A stretch of DNA of 64,000 nt from Rhodanobacter sp. FW104-R8 (lineage in GTDB: Bacteria; Pseudomonadota; Gammaproteobacteria; Xanthomonadales; Rhodanobacteraceae): contig NZ_LVJR01000009.1 in the NCBI RefSeq assembly GCF_001617365.1, positions 1-64,000 on the forward strand. The letters are read 5' to 3'. Both the position numbers and the translations under genes were made by a program. The notes under the pieces are model-generated. The model saw only the letters and a program-made list of their open reading frames with translations. It had not been told where the DNA came from and did not search any database. Positions 36,849-46,014 of this stretch are shown here, piece by piece. The stretch's first letter is position 1. Every line of letters starts with the position of its first letter.

Positions 36849-37568
36849 TCACCACTGCGTGCGGCCGGGCAACAGGCCCTTCAGCTCGGCCTCGGTGAGG
36901 TTGCGCCACTGGCCGACCTTGAGGTGGCCGAGCTTCACGTTGACGATGCGCACGCGGCGCAATTGGGTGACGCGGTAGCCGAACGCTGCGGCCATCAGGC
37001 GGATCTGCCGGTTCAGGCCCTGGGTCAGCACGATGGCGAAGCCGAACTTGGCGATGCGGCGGGTGCGGCAGGGTTTCGTCATCTGGCCGTGGATGCGCAC
37101 GCCCTTGGCCATGCCGGCCAGGAACTCGTTGGTGACCGGCTTGTTCACCGCCACCAGGTATTCCTTCTCGTGGTGGTTCTCGGCGCGCAGGATCTCGTTG
37201 ACGATGTCGCCGTTGCTGGTCAGCAGGATCAGCCCCTCGGAATCCTTGTCCAGCCGGCCGATCGGGAAGATCCGCTGCGGGTGGTCGATGAAATCCACGA
37301 TGTTGCCGTCCACGCCGCGCTCGGTGGTGCAGGTGATGCCGACCGGCTTGTTCAGCGCGATATAGACCGCCTTTTTCGCGGCCGGCGTGGCGGCGAGGAT
37401 GCGCGCCTTGACGACCTCGCCGTCCACGCGCACCTCGTCGCCTTCCAGCGCCTTGGCGCCGGTGCTGACCACCTCGCCGTTGATGCTGACGCGCCCGGCG
37501 AGCAGCAGCTCGTCCGCCTCGCGGCGTGAGCACAGGCCGGCTTCGCTGATGTATTTGTTGACGCGCAT
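36849..37568 (-). CDS. rluF: 23S rRNA pseudouridine synthase (RluF-type)
   Basis: 239 residues: S4 RNA-binding domain (MRVNKYISEAGLCSRREADE), then the RsuA/RluB/E/F catalytic domain with the nucleophile Asp in GRLDKDSEGLILLTSNGD. RluF modifies U2604 (and U2605) of 23S rRNA. The HHEKEYLVAVNKPVT segment and the C-terminus QGLNRQIRLMAAAFGYRV fit RluF better than RluB or RluE. The gene is convergent with tsaD. Confidence 0.87.
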   Translation of the reverse strand: MRVNKYISEAGLCSRREADELLLAGRVSINGEVVSTGAKALEGDEVRVDGEVVKARILAATPAAKKAVYIALNKPVGITCTTERGVDGNIVDFIDHPQRIFPIGRLDKDSEGLILLTSNGDIVNEILRAENHHEKEYLVAVNKPVTNEFLAGMAKGVRIHGQMTKPCRTRRIAKFGFAIVLTQGLNRQIRLMAAAFGYRVTQLRRVRIVNVKLGHLKVGQWRNLTEAELKGLLPGRTQW

Positions 37569-37580
37569 TTCGACCCTCGA

Positions 37581-37656
37581 TGTAGGAGCGCACCCTGTGC
37601 GCGATAGCTCTTTGCCATGTCACGCAAGAGCATCGCGCACAGGGTGCGCTCCTACA
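37581..37656. repeat. GTAGGAGC-type REP pair
   Basis: TGTAGGAGCGCACCCTGTGC plus GCGAT, and its exact inverted copy 26 bp later: 25-bp perfect arms. It fills the gap between rluF and the ABC permease. Confidence 0.9.
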
Positions 37657-37662
37657 GTGTTG

Positions 37663-38442
37663 TCAGGATCGCAGCCCGACGCCGCGCTTGAGCAGCTGCA
37701 GCGCCACGACCGACAGCGCGGCCACGAAGCCGAGCATCACCACGAAGGCCCAGCCCACGTGCACGTCGCTGATGCCGAGCACGCCGTAGCGGAACGCGTT
37801 GACCATGTACAGGATCGGGTTGGCGCGCGAGATCGCCTGCCACGGCTCGCCCACCATGTTGATCGAGTAGAACACGCCACCCAGGTAGGTCAGCGGGGTG
37901 AGGATGAAGGTGGGCACCAGCGCGATGTCGTCGAACTTCTTCGCGTACACCGCGTTGACGAAGCCGGCCAGCGAGAAGATGGTGGCGCCCAGCAGCACCG
38001 AGGCGAACGTGATCAGCGGGTGCATCACGTGCAGGTCGGTGAAGAACAGTGCGATGACCAGCACCAGCAGGCCGACCACCAGGCCGCGCACCACCGCGCC
38101 GGCGACGTAGCCGGCAAGGATCACCCAGTTCGGCATCGGCGACACCAGCATCTCCTCCACCGCGCGGCTGAACTTGGCGCCGAAGAACGAGCTGGAGATG
38201 TTGCCGTAGCTGTTGGTGATGATGCTCATCATCACCAGGCCCGGCACGATGTACTGCATGTAGGTGAAGCCGCCCTGGATGCTGCCGATGCGGCTGCCGA
38301 TCAGCTTGCCGAAGATCACGAAGTACAGCGTCATGGTGATTGCCGGCGGGATCAGCGTCTGCGTCCAGATGCGCATGATGCGCACGATCTCGCGGCGCAC
38401 GATGGTGTTGAGGGCGACCAGGTTGGCGGCGGCGTTGCTCAT
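37663..38442 (-). CDS. ABC-2 type transporter permease (YadH-like)
   Basis: 259 residues, six membrane helices with the ABC-2 permease pattern (LIPPAITMTLYFVIFGKLIG, YMQYIVPGLVMMSIITNSYG, TPLTYLGGVFYSINMV). Pairs with the ATP-binding protein encoded just upstream, whose stop overlaps this ATG (ATGA). The YadG/YadH pair is an uncharacterised exporter in E. coli; the substrate is unknown. Confidence 0.9.
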   Translation of the reverse strand: MSNAAANLVALNTIVRREIVRIMRIWTQTLIPPAITMTLYFVIFGKLIGSRIGSIQGGFTYMQYIVPGLVMMSIITNSYGNISSSFFGAKFSRAVEEMLVSPMPNWVILAGYVAGAVVRGLVVGLLVLVIALFFTDLHVMHPLITFASVLLGATIFSLAGFVNAVYAKKFDDIALVPTFILTPLTYLGGVFYSINMVGEPWQAISRANPILYMVNAFRYGVLGISDVHVGWAFVVMLGFVAALSVVALQLLKRGVGLRS

Positions 38443-39404
38443 GCGGCCTGCTCCTGATGGTTGCCGTTGCGCCCGCCTTCCACCAGCCGCACGAACAGCT
38501 CTTCCAGCCGGTTGGTCTTGTTGCGCATCGAGGTCACCGCGATGCCGTGCGCGGACAGCGTCGCGAACAGCGAGTTGAGGTCGTGCGAGCGGGCCATCTC
38601 GGCCTCCAGCGTGTGTTCGTCGCGGCGGCGCAGGGTGACGTTGGGGATGCTGGGCAGCCCGGCCGGGATGGCGGCCACGTCGAGCACGAAGGTCTCCACG
38701 TCCAGCGTCGCCAGCAGGCGCTTCATGCTGGTGTTCTCGACGATGGTGCCGTGGTCGATGATCGCGATGTTGCGGCACAGCGACTCGGCTTCTTCCAGAT
38801 AGTGCGTGGTGAGGATCACCGTGGTGCCGGCCGCGTTGATGGCGCTGACGAACTGCCACATCGAGCGGCGGATCTCGATGTCGACGCCGGCGGTGGGCTC
38901 GTCGAGGATCAGCAGCCGCGGCTCGTTCATCATCGCGCGGGCGATCATCAGCCGCCGCTTCATGCCGCCGGACAGCGTGCGCGCCTGCATCTGCGCCTTG
39001 TCCCACAGGCGCAGTTCCTTCAGGTACTTCTCCGCGCGCTCGGCGGCGGTCTTCCGCGGGATGCCGTAGAAGCCCGCCTCGTTCACGCAGATGTCGAACG
39101 GCTTCTCGAACTGGTTGAAGTTGATCTCCTGCGGCACCAGGCCGATCAGCCTCATCGCCTCGCTGCGCTGCCGGTTCACCGAGATGCCGAACACCCGCGC
39201 GTCGCCGGAGGTGGAATTCACCAGCGAGGACAGGATGCCGATCAGGGTGGACTTGCCGGCCCCGTTCGGGCCGAGCAGGGCGAAGAAGTCGCCGGGCTGC
39301 ACGGTGAGGCTGATGCCCTTCAGGGCCTCGACGCCGTTGCCGTAGGTTTTGCGCAGGTTGTCGACGACAAGCGCCGGGGCCGTATCTTGGGACTGCGGGG
39401 ACAT
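38439..39404 (-). CDS. ABC transporter ATP-binding protein (YadG-like)
   Basis: 321 residues. Walker A GPNGAGKST, Q-loop VPQEINFNQFE, signature LSGGMKRRLMIARAMM and Walker B LLILDEPTAGVD are all present. The C-terminal extension (about residues 220-310) is the YadG/NatA-like regulatory part. A GTG at 39413 is in frame, but the ATG at 39404 suits family starts better. Operon partner of the permease. Confidence 0.9.
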   Translation of the reverse strand: MSPQSQDTAPALVVDNLRKTYGNGVEALKGISLTVQPGDFFALLGPNGAGKSTLIGILSSLVNSTSGDARVFGISVNRQRSEAMRLIGLVPQEINFNQFEKPFDICVNEAGFYGIPRKTAAERAEKYLKELRLWDKAQMQARTLSGGMKRRLMIARAMMNEPRLLILDEPTAGVDIEIRRSMWQFVSAINAAGTTVILTTHYLEEAESLCRNIAIIDHGTIVENTSMKRLLATLDVETFVLDVAAIPAGLPSIPNVTLRRRDEHTLEAEMARSHDLNSLFATLSAHGIAVTSMRNKTNRLEELFVRLVEGGRNGNHQEQAA

Positions 39405-39496
39405 GGGCTGCACCGAGGGGGTTAGCCCTTATTATAGCGGGCTACCCCCGCCGTCCGGCCCTGCCGGACGGCACACACCGTTTCCGGAAACCCTCC

Positions 39497-40243
39497 ATGG
39501 CCGACCACTTCCAGCTCCGTCTCGTCGACAGCCGCATGCTCGCGCCCGCGGTGCGCCACCTGGTGTTCGAGCGCGTCGACGGCCAGCCGCTGGCGTTCCA
39601 GCCCGGCCAGTTCCTGCAGGTGCATTTCCATTACGACGATGGCACGGCGACCAAGCGCAGCTACTCGGTGGCGACCATCGGCGACGGCCACTCGCCGGTG
39701 CGGCGCATCGAGATCGCGGTGAGCTACGTCGAGGGCGGCGCCGCCACCAAACTGCTCGGTGAACTGCCGCCGGGCGGCGTGATCGACGCCAGCGGTCCGT
39801 ACGGCCGCTTCTGCCTGCAGGAAACCGACAGCCACCCGCGCTACCTGCTGCTGGCCACCGGCACCGGCGTCACCCCGTACCGCGCGATGCTGCCGCAGAT
39901 CGAGAAGTTGCTGGCGAAGGGCGGCCGCGAGGTGGTGCTGCTGTACGGCGCCCGCAGCGAGGCCGAGCTGCTCTACGGCGAGGAGTTCGAGGCATTCGCG
40001 CAGGCCCACCCTGGCTTCGCCTTCCACGGCTGCCTCAGCCGCGAGGCCCGCGCCGTGCCGCGCCCCGGCGACCGCCTTGGCCACGTGCAGCACGCGCTGG
40101 CCGAACTCGGCCCCCGCGCCGACCGTGACATCGCCTACCTGTGCGGCAACCCCAACATGGTCGATGCCGCGTTCAACGCGCTGAAGGAATTCGGCCTGCC
40201 GGTGCCGCAGATCCGGCGCGAGAAGTACATTTCGTCGCGCTGA
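39497..40243 (+). CDS. Ferredoxin/flavodoxin-NADP+ reductase family protein
   Basis: 248 residues of the FNR superfamily: FAD-binding beta barrel with the flavin motif KRSYSVATI, then the NAD(P) domain with GTGVTPYRAMLPQI and the CGNPNMVDAAF C-terminal pattern. Likely transfers electrons between NADPH and ferredoxin or flavodoxin in the cytoplasm (Fpr-like). The partner is not encoded nearby. A perfect TGGCCGGC-GAT-GCCGGCCA hairpin lies at 40261-40279, just after the stop, but without a T run. Confidence 0.85.
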   Translation: MADHFQLRLVDSRMLAPAVRHLVFERVDGQPLAFQPGQFLQVHFHYDDGTATKRSYSVATIGDGHSPVRRIEIAVSYVEGGAATKLLGELPPGGVIDASGPYGRFCLQETDSHPRYLLLATGTGVTPYRAMLPQIEKLLAKGGREVVLLYGARSEAELLYGEEFEAFAQAHPGFAFHGCLSREARAVPRPGDRLGHVQHALAELGPRADRDIAYLCGNPNMVDAAFNALKEFGLPVPQIRREKYISSR

Positions 40244-40400
40244 GTGGGGCCGGTGCGTCGTGGCCGGCGATGCCGGCCATCCGCCGTGATGCATGGCGGG
40301 GCCGCCGTTCACCGATATGTCACGGCCAATTCACCTGCCGAAGGCTAAAAGGCCGAGGCGGGTAACGAGCGGCGGGCTTTCAATCCCGACTCTCCCCGTC

Positions 40401-40420
40401 AATGTGATGGACGTCACATT
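40401..40420. promoter_or_regulatory. Perfect CRP/Clp-type palindromic site
   Basis: AATGTGA-TGGACG-TCACATT, an exact fit to the TGTGA-N6-TCACA consensus for CRP and for Xanthomonadales Clp. It lies 106 bp before the pilin-like ORF at 40526. In this lineage Clp is a c-di-GMP-responsive regulator; binding here is inference. The rest of the 40244-40525 gap shows only a hairpin at 40261. Confidence 0.75.
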
Positions 40421-40525
40421 TACGGCAACGGCTTCGCCGGAATCGATCAAGGTCGAATGGATCGGGCCGATGACCCGCTAGGAGGCTCCGCATAGGCGGG
40501 GTCGTACCTCGATGAGGTGAGCGGT

Positions 40526-40870
40526 ATGAGCGGTCCGCTTGGTATTGCGTTGGCAGGTCTGGCCATGCTCGTGGGGGTCTCGAGCGCGTACGCGGCGGGC
40601 GGTCGGGTCGTGTTCTCGGGCGCGGTGGTCGAGCCGACCTGTCCCGCGGCGGGTCCGGATGAGGTTGGAGCTTATTCCCGTGCCGGCGCCGCCCCGCAAC
40701 GCATGAGCTGCGGCAACACCGCCACCGACCCTGGCCGCCCCTATTCGCGCGTGGTGGTCGACTTGGCCACGGCGAATCGGAACCACGACCGGTTGCTCGA
40801 CTATTTCGCCGGCTACGCCACGACTAGTGGCGAGGCCGCGGCGAAGGTCGTCATCCACACCTACGACTGA
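40526..40870 (+). CDS. Small secreted pilin-like protein, 114 aa
   Basis: Signal peptide (LGIALAGLAMLVGVSSAYA) then a short mature domain beginning GGRVVFSGAVVEPTCP, which looks like the first strand of a chaperone-usher pilin with its first Cys. A second Cys is in RMSCGN, and the C-terminus VVIHTYD has the penultimate Tyr typical of pilins. It is shorter than a full pilin (~150 aa mature). It faces the fimbrial operon convergently. Ribosome site GAGGTG precedes the ATG; GTG at 40517 is an alternative. Possibly a minor or terminator subunit; not proven. Confidence 0.65.
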   Translation: MSGPLGIALAGLAMLVGVSSAYAAGGRVVFSGAVVEPTCPAAGPDEVGAYSRAGAAPQRMSCGNTATDPGRPYSRVVVDLATANRNHDRLLDYFAGYATTSGEAAAKVVIHTYD

Positions 40871-40903
40871 CGCCGGCCGTCGCAGGCGCCGTCTGACTGC
40901 CGC

Positions 40904-41875
40904 TTATTGATAGAAAATGTCGAAGGTCACGGTGGCCTTGACCGGGCCGCTGGTGACCGCCGCCGCGGTCTGGAAATACTGCGCGTAGTAGGGGATCGAC
41001 GTGGTGGCCGCCGGAGTCACTACGGCCTGCGTCTCGAACGTCACCGCGTTCGAGTTGCCGTCGAGAATCTGCACGCCGACGCCGGCCGCATAGCCGGCAC
41101 CGGCCGGCGCCACCACGCCGGTGTGGCTGTCGGGGAACGCGGCGTGCATGGTGATCGCGGACACCGCGGTTCCCGGCGGGCAGGACAGCTGGATCTGGAA
41201 GGGCGTCTTGCCCGAGGTCGCGCCGACCCCGGTGAAGGCGCTGCCGAGCGCCTTGGGCAGGACGACGTTGATCGGGTTGGCGACGATCGTGCAGCTCGGC
41301 GTGGTGAAGGTGATGGAGTTGCCGAGCCAGAACGTTTCCGGGAACAGGTTGTTTCCTCCCGCGTCGGTCCATTGCCAATCACCCAGCTTGCCCGCCGCCA
41401 GCGTGCCGCCGGAGGTGATCGGGCCGGTCTTGACCAGTTCCAGGCCGGAGCTCACTTTGAACGTCGCCTGGCTGACGGATTGGCTGTTGAGCGGATACGC
41501 CGTCAGGTAGGCGCGCGGGTGCGTGATGCGGTAGCCGATGCCCGGGATGCCGCTGTCATAGGTGTAGTTGTCCGCCAGGTATCCGCCGCGGGCATTGGCG
41601 ACGCCGTAGGTCATCGTCTCGGCCTGGACCTTCCAGTTGCTGCTGTTGCCGTTGTAGTAGCCGCAGGTGATGGTGGGTGGATTGGCGGGTGAGGCCTGTG
41701 CCGAGGTGGCAAGCACCGTGCCGTTGGGCGTGTTCGCCGCGATCGAGATGGTGGTAGGCAGCGCGAAGCTGACCGTGGTATTGCCGCCGGACAGGTAGCG
41801 GCATACGGCATGGGCGCCCGGCGCCGCCAGGAGCAGCAGCAACAGCGTGGTCCACCGGATCGCAGTGCGCGTCAT
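40904..41875 (-). CDS. Fimbrial tip adhesin (two-domain, FimH-like)
   Basis: 323 residues: signal peptide ending at AHA, an N-terminal receptor-binding-like domain (about residues 25-185, CRYLSGGNTTVSFALP) and a C-terminal pilin domain (CTIVANPINVVLPKAL onward) ending in the chaperone-recognised strand TVTFDIFYQ with penultimate Tyr. This two-domain layout is that of tip adhesins. Last gene of the operon; its start overlaps the usher stop (ATGA). Ligand unknown. Confidence 0.85.
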   Translation of the reverse strand: MTRTAIRWTTLLLLLLAAPGAHAVCRYLSGGNTTVSFALPTTISIAANTPNGTVLATSAQASPANPPTITCGYYNGNSSNWKVQAETMTYGVANARGGYLADNYTYDSGIPGIGYRITHPRAYLTAYPLNSQSVSQATFKVSSGLELVKTGPITSGGTLAAGKLGDWQWTDAGGNNLFPETFWLGNSITFTTPSCTIVANPINVVLPKALGSAFTGVGATSGKTPFQIQLSCPPGTAVSAITMHAAFPDSHTGVVAPAGAGYAAGVGVQILDGNSNAVTFETQAVVTPAATTSIPYYAQYFQTAAAVTSGPVKATVTFDIFYQ

Positions 41876-44655
41876 GTTCCGCTCCCGGCGACCTGCGCCG
41901 CGTGGTGGGGCTGTTCGCAGGCCGCGTCGATCTGCTCGATGGCACCGGCGCCCTGCCGCTCCCCGGCGCGGGCCTTCAACCGGTACGGGAACGAGCAGGT
42001 GCGGGTGGCGTCCCGATCCTGCCATTGCACGCTCAGGCGTCCGGCTTCGCGGGCGGTACGCACCATGATGCGCCCGGCCTGGCCGACCACGCCGATCGAC
42101 CGGCCTCGCTCATCGGTGACTTCCGCGCCGAACGGCAGCGTCGCGCCGCCCGGCAGGCGTGTCTGGATCAGCACGAAGTGCCCGCTCTCGCTCTTGAACT
42201 TCACCAGCACCACGGCACCGGCGCGCGGCGCCACCTGGGTGCTGGTGTTGTCGAGCTGCACGTCCAGCGGCAATCCGGTGGGGTCGATGCTGATCGTGTT
42301 GAGGATGTAGGGCGTGATGTACGGCACCAGCGCGTAGCCGGCGCGGTCGATGCGCACGCCGGCCGCGTTGCCGACGCGCGCGCCCGCGGCGTCAGGTGCC
42401 TGCACGATGGCCACGGTGTCGCCCATCGGCTGGCCGAAGGTGATCCCGCCCGGATGCGCGACGATGCTGCCGGTCACGCCCAGCGAGGACTGCGAATAGC
42501 CGCTGCCCGCGCCGAAGCCGGCGCTGAATTGCGCATGGCTGCCGCGGTAGCCCGCGTTGATGCTGCCGGTACTGCCCGTGTTGCCGTAGCTGGCGTTGCC
42601 GCCGCTGTCGCGGGTAGCGGTCACGCCGTAATTGAAGCGGTCGTCGACGCCGGCGGTGCCGCCCAGGGTGGCCTGTTCCTGCATGGCGCCGTGGCTGTCG
42701 CGGGTCAGCGTGCCGGTGAGGGTCGCGGCGTGCTGGCCGCTGCCCAGCGGGATGGTGACGTTGACCATGTAGCGGTTGTCGCTGCGCCCGAACGGGTCGC
42801 GCTCGCGGCTGGCCGAGAGGTTGTAGTTCATCCGATGGAACGAGTTGTTGTAGCCGACCTGGAACTGCGTGTCGCTGCCGCTGCGGTTCCAGTAGTCGCG
42901 GGCTGAGCCGTTGATGTAGAGCGAGCCGCCGCGCGCGCCCAGCCGCTGGCTGAGGGTGAGGCTGAAGTTGTCGCGCTGGCGGTCCACGCCGGCCGGCACC
43001 AGGTAGTTGCGGTAGTCGCCGCCGGCCAGCGCCGCCTGCTGTGCCGGCGTGAGCAGGTCCGACACCGGCACGCCGTTGATCGTCAGCGGCCGGGCCGGTC
43101 GGCCCGTGGCGAACACGGGCAGGCCGCGGCGCGCATAGTCGCGCGCCCGCGCGGCGTCGCCCAGGGCGAGGTAGCCGCTGGTCGAATAGCGGTACGCGGC
43201 CACGGTCAGCGAAGTGCCGGTCTGCGCCAGCATCTTGCTGTAGCTCAGGCGCACGCTCTGGCCGGACAGCGTGTCCATGCCGGGGATGTGCGTGCGCGCG
43301 GCGGTGATGTCCATGGCGAACGCGCCATGGCTCGTGTTCAGCGCGCCGCCCAGCAGCACCGCGCCGTAGCCCGACGAGCCGAGTACGCCGGCGTAGCCGG
43401 TGAGCAGGTTGGAGAAGCCTCGCTGCACGGTGGCCTGGGCCACGTCCGGCTTGTGCACGATCGTCTCGTCGCGCAGCTGGCCGGCGGCCATGCTGAAGCG
43501 CACGGCGCCCGGCCGCAGCAGCTGCGGCACCGAGGCGTAGGGCACCGAGAACGTGTGCACGCGGCCGTTGGCCTCGGTCACGCCGACCTCGAGGTCGCCG
43601 CCGTAGCCGGTGGCGTAGAGATCGTCGATGGCGAACGGGCCGGGGGCCACCGTGGTCTGGTAGATCACCATGCCGTTCTGGCGCACGGTCACTTTGGCGT
43701 TGCTGTCGGCGATGCCGCGCACGGTCGGCGCGTAGCCGCGCAGCGACTGCGGCAGCATGCGGTCGTCGGTGGCGAGTTGCACGCCGCGCAGGCCGAAGCT
43801 GTCGAAGATCTCGCCGCTGGTCCAGGAATCGCCCAGGGTCAGCTGGGCGTGCAGCTGTGGCAGGTCGTGCTGCACGTAGCTGGCGATGTTCTGCCAGTGG
43901 CGGCTGGAACGCACGCCGCCGACCCCGGATTGCCAGTTCAGCGAGGAAACGTGCCGCAAGTGCCACGACCCCAGGTTCAGTCCGGCGGTCAGTCCGAGAT
44001 ACGACGAGGTCTGCGCCACGCCACCGCTGCGGGTGCGATAGCTGTTGAGGTTGTAGTTGAGCAGGCCGGCGTTCACCCCGGCGTCCCAGTACTTCGGATC
44101 GACGTAGCCGCGCGCCAGCTGCCCCAGGTAGGCCTGCGGCACGCTGGTGTCCAGGCGCAGGTCGGACATCGCGAAGCTCATGCTGGCGCCGGGAATCACG
44201 CTGGCGATGTCGACGCAAGCGTGGTCGTCGGTCAGCTCCGCCATGGTGCGGGCCGACAGCTTGTCCGGGTGCAGCTCCAGCCGCTCGAGCAGGGCCGGGG
44301 TCACGCAGGGGGTGGCGCTGGCGTCGGCCGATGCGGCGGCGAAGCGCACGTCGGTGCGGCCGGCGGATCCGCCGTTCAGGAAGAGGTCGACGCTGTAGGT
44401 ACCCGCCGGGATGAAGTCGCCGCGCTCGAAACGGGACAGGTCGGTGGTGTTCTGGCCGGCGCCGGAAAGCAGGCTGCGGTCGAAGCTGGCATCCACGGCG
44501 TCAGCCGCCGGAGCGTTCGCATCCGCGCCCGCGGTGGCCGCGGCGGCGTGGCCGCCCCCGCCGCACAGCGCCAGGCCGACCAGGGCCGACAGCAGCCGGC
44601 GGCGGGCGACGGGCCCGCTGGCGGCAAGCGTGGCGCTGGCGCTGGCCGGATTCAC
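41872..44655 (-). CDS. Fimbrial outer membrane usher (FimD/PapC family)
   Basis: 927 residues from GTG. The usher is the outer membrane pore that assembles chaperone-pilin complexes. Visible parts: the N-terminal chaperone-binding region (DLSRFERGDFIPAGTYSVDL), barrel strands, plug-region signature QNGMVIYQTTVAPGPFAIDD with DLEVGVTEANG, and C-terminal domains ending in the conserved CSFPYRL. Signal sequence within the first ~40 residues (LLSALVGLALCGGG). GTGA overlap with the chaperone gene and ATGA with the adhesin gene. Confidence 0.95.
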   Translation of the reverse strand: MNPASASATLAASGPVARRRLLSALVGLALCGGGGHAAAATAGADANAPAADAVDASFDRSLLSGAGQNTTDLSRFERGDFIPAGTYSVDLFLNGGSAGRTDVRFAAASADASATPCVTPALLERLELHPDKLSARTMAELTDDHACVDIASVIPGASMSFAMSDLRLDTSVPQAYLGQLARGYVDPKYWDAGVNAGLLNYNLNSYRTRSGGVAQTSSYLGLTAGLNLGSWHLRHVSSLNWQSGVGGVRSSRHWQNIASYVQHDLPQLHAQLTLGDSWTSGEIFDSFGLRGVQLATDDRMLPQSLRGYAPTVRGIADSNAKVTVRQNGMVIYQTTVAPGPFAIDDLYATGYGGDLEVGVTEANGRVHTFSVPYASVPQLLRPGAVRFSMAAGQLRDETIVHKPDVAQATVQRGFSNLLTGYAGVLGSSGYGAVLLGGALNTSHGAFAMDITAARTHIPGMDTLSGQSVRLSYSKMLAQTGTSLTVAAYRYSTSGYLALGDAARARDYARRGLPVFATGRPARPLTINGVPVSDLLTPAQQAALAGGDYRNYLVPAGVDRQRDNFSLTLSQRLGARGGSLYINGSARDYWNRSGSDTQFQVGYNNSFHRMNYNLSASRERDPFGRSDNRYMVNVTIPLGSGQHAATLTGTLTRDSHGAMQEQATLGGTAGVDDRFNYGVTATRDSGGNASYGNTGSTGSINAGYRGSHAQFSAGFGAGSGYSQSSLGVTGSIVAHPGGITFGQPMGDTVAIVQAPDAAGARVGNAAGVRIDRAGYALVPYITPYILNTISIDPTGLPLDVQLDNTSTQVAPRAGAVVLVKFKSESGHFVLIQTRLPGGATLPFGAEVTDERGRSIGVVGQAGRIMVRTAREAGRLSVQWQDRDATRTCSFPYRLKARAGERQGAGAIEQIDAACEQPHHAAQVAGSGT

Positions 44656-45395
44656 CGTGCGATCGTGCCCTGGTAGGACGCCGGGGCGCCGAAATCATTG
44701 AGGACGGTGTAGTCGATCACGGTACCCGCCGCCGGCGCGCGGCGGAGGTTCTTGATCGGCAGGCGCAGCGTCGACAGCGGCGCGACCATGCCGTTGCCGG
44801 GCGCGTATGCCACGTGGTCGACGCTCAGCGACAGCTGGCTGAACGTGATGTGGTACGGCGTGGGGTTGTGCGCCACCAGCGCATAGCCCGCGCCGTCGGC
44901 GGCCACCGTCCAGGTGACCTGCCGGGCGGCGCCGAGCGGGTCGCCGGCCAGATGGGGCGGGCGGAAGAAAAGCTTCAGCCGCGAGCGCACGGCGAACTGC
45001 AGCGTGTTCTGCTCCTCGCCGGGTTTCGCCGCGGGCCTGGGCGGGATCTCCAGCACGTTCAGCCAGAACAGCGATTCGCGGTCCTTCGGCAACGACTGGT
45101 TGGTGTAGACGATGCGCAGGCTCTGGCCCTTGCCCGCATCCATGCGGAACAACGGCGGCGTGATGAGGAACGGCACTTTCGCCGTGTCGGGCGTGGACGC
45201 GGGGTTGCCGTCGTCGATCCATGCTTCGACCAGGGCCGGCTGGCTGCCGTCGTTGTTCAGGCGCACGGTGGTCTCGCCGGCCGCGGCGGAAAACACCACG
45301 CGGGTGCCGGCGATCACGACGCTGGCGTGGGCGTTGCTCAGGACCAGGCAAAAGGCCAGCAGCCCCGTGCCGAGAGCACAGGCGAGTCTGTTCAT
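44652..45395 (-). CDS. Periplasmic fimbrial chaperone (PapD/FimC family)
   Basis: 247 residues with signal peptide (CALGTGLLAFCLVLSNAHA) and two Ig-like domains. Domain 1 has VVIAGTRVVFSAAAGETTVR with the Arg of the subunit-binding cleft, FLITPPLFRMDAGKGQSLRI (G1 donor-strand region with alternating residues), and ESLFWLNVLEIPP; domain 2 follows, ending FGAPASYQGTIAR. It caps pilins in the periplasm before transfer to the usher. The ATG at 45395 is preferred over an upstream in-frame ATG because it begins the signal peptide. Confidence 0.95.
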   Translation of the reverse strand: MNRLACALGTGLLAFCLVLSNAHASVVIAGTRVVFSAAAGETTVRLNNDGSQPALVEAWIDDGNPASTPDTAKVPFLITPPLFRMDAGKGQSLRIVYTNQSLPKDRESLFWLNVLEIPPRPAAKPGEEQNTLQFAVRSRLKLFFRPPHLAGDPLGAARQVTWTVAADGAGYALVAHNPTPYHITFSQLSLSVDHVAYAPGNGMVAPLSTLRLPIKNLRRAPAAGTVIDYTVLNDFGAPASYQGTIAR

Positions 45396-45459
45396 TGGGA
45401 TGGCGGGTTCCGGGTGGAAGGCGGCCGCGTCGGCGATGCCGGCCACGGCCGCAAACGGC

Positions 45460-46014
45460 TTACAGGTAGTTCATCGTGAATTCGACGCTGGTGTTCGCCG
45501 CGCCTGCGCCCGCCGCGCCGCCGACAGCGATGTACTGCGCCGAGTAGTTCATGGTGGCGGCGCCGCCCGAGAGCGCGACCACCTGGGAGTTCTGCGCCGT
45601 CGCGGTGCCGCCGTTCAGGGGCATCACCTGGTTGCTGGCATTCAGCAGCTGGATTTCCACGTTGGTGGCGGTGCCGGTGCCGGTGAGCTTCAGGTTGCCG
45701 GTGACCGAGTCGATGTTGGCGCCCGAGAACTGGGTCTGCACGGTGCTCAGGGCCGGGTCGCAGCCGGTGATGCTGAGGCTGAACGGGGTCTTGTTGGCCG
45801 TGTTGCCGGCGGCGTTCAGCACCGGCGCCAGCACCAGCGGCAGGGCCACGTTCTTGGTGGCCTGGGTACCGAAGGCGGTGCCTTCGACCTTGCAGGTCTG
45901 GCCCACGACCTGGCCGGTGATGTTGATGGTGCCGTCAACCGCCTGGGCGGTCGGGGCGAAGCCGATGGCGGCCATGGCGGCGAGCAGTGCGGTGGGCAGC
46001 AGGAGCTTGTGCAT
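45460..46014 (-). CDS. Major type 1-like fimbrial subunit
   Basis: 184 residues: signal peptide ending at TAQA, mature start VDGTINITGQVVGQTCKVEG (donor-strand region and first Cys), second Cys in ITGCDPALS, and the C-terminal beta strand EFTMNYL with penultimate Tyr. Ala/Thr/Gly-rich, typical of the structural pilin. First gene of the operon, 64 bp ahead of the chaperone. A GAGGA ribosome site lies 9 nt before the ATG. Sigma-54 promoter at 46186-46200. Confidence 0.92.
   Translation of the reverse strand: MHKLLLPTALLAAMAAIGFAPTAQAVDGTINITGQVVGQTCKVEGTAFGTQATKNVALPLVLAPVLNAAGNTANKTPFSLSITGCDPALSTVQTQFSGANIDSVTGNLKLTGTGTATNVEIQLLNASNQVMPLNGGTATAQNSQVVALSGGAATMNYSAQYIAVGGAAGAGAANTSVEFTMNYL

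Noticed and set aside
40244-40400. Possible c-di-GMP or other riboswitch before the pilin-like gene
   Set aside because: Only a simple GGCCGGC hairpin and a GGC-TAAAA-GCC motif are visible; no conserved aptamer core was found.
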